The notes beneath the pieces were generated by a model. That model did not search any database and had not been told where the DNA came from. It saw only the letters and a program-made list of their open reading frames with translations. Shown one piece after another: positions 5,464-7,577 of a DNA stretch of 7,577 nucleotides. Every line of letters starts with the position of its first letter. Within the stretch, counting starts at the first letter, position 1. The position numbers were made by a program, and so were the translations under genes. The DNA is from Thermococcus sp. (lineage in GTDB: Archaea > Methanobacteriota_B > Thermococci > Thermococcales > Thermococcaceae). The stretch spans positions 1 through 7,577 of the forward strand of contig JALVWX010000198.1 of the NCBI GenBank assembly GCA_027023165.1, written 5' to 3'.

Positions 5464-7152
5464 ATGGGTGACATGAAGTACGCGGAGTTAGCCGACCTCT
5501 ACAGGAGGCTCGAAAAAACCACGCTCAAGACGCTGAAGACCAGGTTTGTCGCAGATTTCCTCAAGAAAACACCGGACGAGTTGCTTGAGATAGTGCCCTA
5601 CCTCATTCTCGGCAAGGTCTTTCCTGACTGGGACGAAAGGGAACTCGGCGTTGGGGAGAAACTGCTCATAAGGGCCGTTTCCATGGCAACGGGTGTTCCG
5701 GAGAAAGAGATAGAGAACTCCATCAAAGACACCGGTGATTTGGGCGAGAGCGTTGCCCTTGCAATCAAAAAGAAGAGGCAGAAGAGTTTCTTCAGCCAGC
5801 CTCTAACGATAAAGCGTGTTTACAACACCTTTGTAAAGATTGCAGAAGCACAGGGAGAGGGGAGTCAGGAAAGAAAGATGAAGTATCTGGCGAACCTTTT
5901 CATGGACGCCCAGCCCGAGGAGGGCAAGTACATAGCGAGAACCGTCCTTGGAACGATGAGAACAGGTGTTGCCGAGGGCATTCTAAGGGACGCCATAGCG
6001 GAGGCCTTCAAAGTCAAGCCAGAACTCGTAGAGAGGGCCTACATGCTCACGAGCGACTTCGGTTACGTGGCGAAAGTTGCAAAGCTCGAAGGAAACGAGG
6101 GACTGGCGAAGGTTACGATACAGATAGGAAAACCCATAAGGCCGATGCTGGCCCAAAACGCGGCCAGCGTAAAGGATGCGCTCATCGAAATGGGGGGTGA
6201 GGCGGCCTTCGAGATTAAGTACGACGGGGCGAGGGTTCAAGTTCACCGGGACGGTGACAACGTGATAATCTATTCAAGGAGGCTTGAAAACGTTACCCGC
6301 TCGATACCGGAGATAGTCGAGGCTGTGAAAGCTTCACTGAAGCCGTCGAGGGTCATAGTTGAAGGCGAGCTGGTCGCGGTAGGCGAGAACGGTAGACCTA
6401 GACCCTTCCAGTACGTCCTGAGAAGGTTCAGAAGGAAGTACAACATCGAGGAGATGATTGAGAAGATTCCCCTTGAGCTGAACCTCTTTGACATCCTCTA
6501 CATTGAAGGCGAGAGCCTCATAGACACGCCCTTCAGGGAGAGAAGAAAGAGGCTTGAAGAGAGCGTCAACGAAAGCGAGAAAATAAAACTCGCTGAGCAA
6601 CTCGTGACGAAGAAGGTTGAAGAGGCCGAGAAGTTCTACAAGAGGGCTTTGGAGCTTGGCCACGAGGGGTTGATGGCAAAGAAACTTGATGCAGTTTACG
6701 AGCCCGGAAACAGGGGCAAGAAGTGGCTGAAGATTAAGCCGACGATGGAGAACCTTGACCTTGTCATCATCGGTGCGGAGTGGGGCGAAGGAAGAAGGGC
6801 ACATCTTCTTGGATCTTTCTTGGTTGCTGTTTATGATCCGCAGAGTGGAGAATTTCTGCCCGTTGGAAAAGTCGGAAGTGGATTCACAGATGAGGACCTA
6901 ATAGAGTTCACAAAGATGCTTAAGCCCTTGATAAAGAGGGAAGAGGGCAAGTTCGTTGAGATCGAACCCAAGGTGGTCATCGAGGTCACGTATCAGGAGA
7001 TACAGAAGAGCCCCAAATACAAGAGCGGTTTCGCGCTTCGCTTCCCGCGCTTCGTGGCTTTAAGGGAAGATAAAAGTCCGGAGGAGGCCGATACAATAGA
7101 CAGAATTGCCCAGCTCTACGAGCTACAGGAAAAGTTCAAGGCCAAGAGGTGA
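5464..7152 (+). CDS. lig: ATP-dependent DNA ligase (archaeal, LigI-type)
   Basis: This enzyme seals nicks with 5'-phosphate and 3'-hydroxyl ends in replication (Okazaki fragments) and excision repair, through enzyme-adenylate and DNA-adenylate intermediates. The 562-residue protein has an N-terminal all-helical DNA-binding domain (about 1-220), an adenylation domain (about 221-420) and an OB-fold (about 421-562). Nucleotidyltransferase motifs in order: K252-Y-D-G (adenylated lysine), SRRLENVT (271-278), VEGELVA (299-305), ELNLFDILY (338-346), EGLMAKK (401-407), WLKIKP (421-426) and RFPR (526-529). All key residues are present. As I recall, T. kodakarensis ligase has the same length and starts in the same way. 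The frame is open to a GTG at 5455, but ATG 5464 matches homologues; the GGTGGTGA (5454-5461) sits unusually close to it. No terminator is visible, and the last 17 bases overlap the convergent gene. Confidence 0.97.
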   Translation: MGDMKYAELADLYRRLEKTTLKTLKTRFVADFLKKTPDELLEIVPYLILGKVFPDWDERELGVGEKLLIRAVSMATGVPEKEIENSIKDTGDLGESVALAIKKKRQKSFFSQPLTIKRVYNTFVKIAEAQGEGSQERKMKYLANLFMDAQPEEGKYIARTVLGTMRTGVAEGILRDAIAEAFKVKPELVERAYMLTSDFGYVAKVAKLEGNEGLAKVTIQIGKPIRPMLAQNAASVKDALIEMGGEAAFEIKYDGARVQVHRDGDNVIIYSRRLENVTRSIPEIVEAVKASLKPSRVIVEGELVAVGENGRPRPFQYVLRRFRRKYNIEEMIEKIPLELNLFDILYIEGESLIDTPFRERRKRLEESVNESEKIKLAEQLVTKKVEEAEKFYKRALELGHEGLMAKKLDAVYEPGNRGKKWLKIKPTMENLDLVIIGAEWGEGRRAHLLGSFLVAVYDPQSGEFLPVGKVGSGFTDEDLIEFTKMLKPLIKREEGKFVEIEPKVVIEVTYQEIQKSPKYKSGFALRFPRFVALREDKSPEEADTIDRIAQLYELQEKFKAKR

Positions 7153-7577
7153 AGTCCTCGCCGCTTTCTTCCAGGATTTCTTCCCCGGATTCCTCCTCCG
7201 GCTCATTTTGAGGGGTTCCCGAGTCCGAATAGATGGTTCCAACGGTTGCCCTTCTCCGCTCGAGGAGCCTTTTCTCGTAATCCACGGCAAACCTGAACGC
7301 CTCGTCAATGGAGTTGTAAAGCTTGATGATGGCCCATATCCCCCCAAGTGCTAGCAGACCGGCTATTTCCCCGCCGAAGGGCATCAGAAGGACAGGGGCA
7401 TCATAAAGGCCGTGGAGGAGGGAGGCACGCAGGTAGCCCTCAAGGAGGGAACCCTGGAGGGCGCTTTCGAGAGCCACTGCCGTCCATGCAACGTGGAACA
7501 TCAGGATTATGAGCCTCAGAAAACCGCCGAGTATGTTTCCACGCGAGGCAAGAACCACGAAGTACATGAGTGCCTCA
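7136..7577 (-). CDS. Membrane protein, probable PrsW-family intramembrane protease, C-terminal part
   Basis: This minus-strand frame is open to the right edge (three residues, EAL, lie upstream of the Met at 7567), so only the last 146 residues are seen and the true start is outside. Counting from that Met, hydrophobic segments fall at about 1-35, 46-63 and 67-84. They carry FHVAWTA (24-30) and LLHGLYD (51-57), which resemble the late-helix histidine motifs of PrsW-type proteases. The PrsW glutamate pair would lie outside the window, so the call is provisional; another small polytopic membrane family is possible. After the last helix come a basic/charged stretch ([10 protein letters not shown], 97-106) and a very acidic tail rich in Glu, presumably soluble. 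The gene converges on the ligase gene, sharing its last 17 bases. Codon use and GC resemble the neighbours. Confidence 0.7.
   Translation of the reverse strand, partial: EALMYFVVLASRGNILGGFLRLIILMFHVAWTAVALESALQGSLLEGYLRASLLHGLYDAPVLLMPFGGEIAGLLALGGIWAIIKLYNSIDEAFRFAVDYEKRLLERRRATVGTIYSDSGTPQNEPEEESGEEILEESGEDFTSWP

Noticed and set aside
1905..7152. A DNA repair island formed by uracil-DNA glycosylase and DNA ligase
   Set aside because: They are about 3 kb apart in separate transcription units, with a transporter and a CoA-synthesis enzyme between. The arrangement looks like ordinary conserved gene order.
1..7577. Mobile elements, CRISPR arrays, tRNA or rRNA genes
   Set aside because: No transposase or integrase frames, no regularly spaced repeats, no cloverleaf or rRNA-like sequence; base composition is even across the window.

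Overview
The window looks like an ordinary chromosomal segment of a hyperthermophilic euryarchaeon of the order Thermococcales, most likely Thermococcus (moderately high GC). The supports are archaeal BRE/TATA promoters, Shine-Dalgarno sites of the GGAGGTGA type, GTG and TTG starts, and proteins that closely resemble Thermococcus/Pyrococcus families. The clearest are the ATP-dependent DNA ligase and its neighbour pantoate kinase. From memory these are the adjacent genes TK2140 and TK2141 in T. kodakarensis, so local synteny appears conserved.

Layout, left to right. (1) Positions 1-1432, minus strand: a radical SAM protein of the Tes/MJ0619 family (tetraether lipid synthase homologue), running off the left edge. 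(2) Positions 1433-1599: a divergent promoter region with two perfect inverted repeats and a short hairpin over the radical SAM ribosome binding site. (3) Positions 1600-2546, plus strand: a two-gene unit made of a 117-residue protein of unknown function, built from two copies of a ~46-residue helical module, followed 5 bases later by a family 4 (iron-sulfur) uracil-DNA glycosylase. (4) Positions 2547-2833: a terminator-like region, a possible extra promoter, and a strong promoter whose TATA box sits between two identical 13-base repeats. (5) Positions 2834-4429: an NhaC-family Na+/H+ antiporter-type transporter, apparently a single-gene unit. (6) Positions 4522-7152: pantoate kinase (coenzyme A synthesis) and ATP-dependent DNA ligase, 39 bases apart. 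(7) Positions 7136-7577, minus strand: the C-terminal part of a membrane protein, probably of the PrsW family, converging on the ligase gene with a 17-base overlap and running off the right edge.

The genes do not form one pathway. Uracil-DNA glycosylase and DNA ligase could act at opposite ends of base excision repair, but they are in separate units. Pantoate kinase serves CoA synthesis, the radical SAM enzyme membrane lipids, and the antiporter ion or solute exchange. I see no mobile element, CRISPR array, tRNA, rRNA or defence island, and no convincing new multi-gene system. The points worth a second look are regulatory (palindromes and repeats placed exactly on promoters and start sites) and the internally duplicated small protein linked to the glycosylase.
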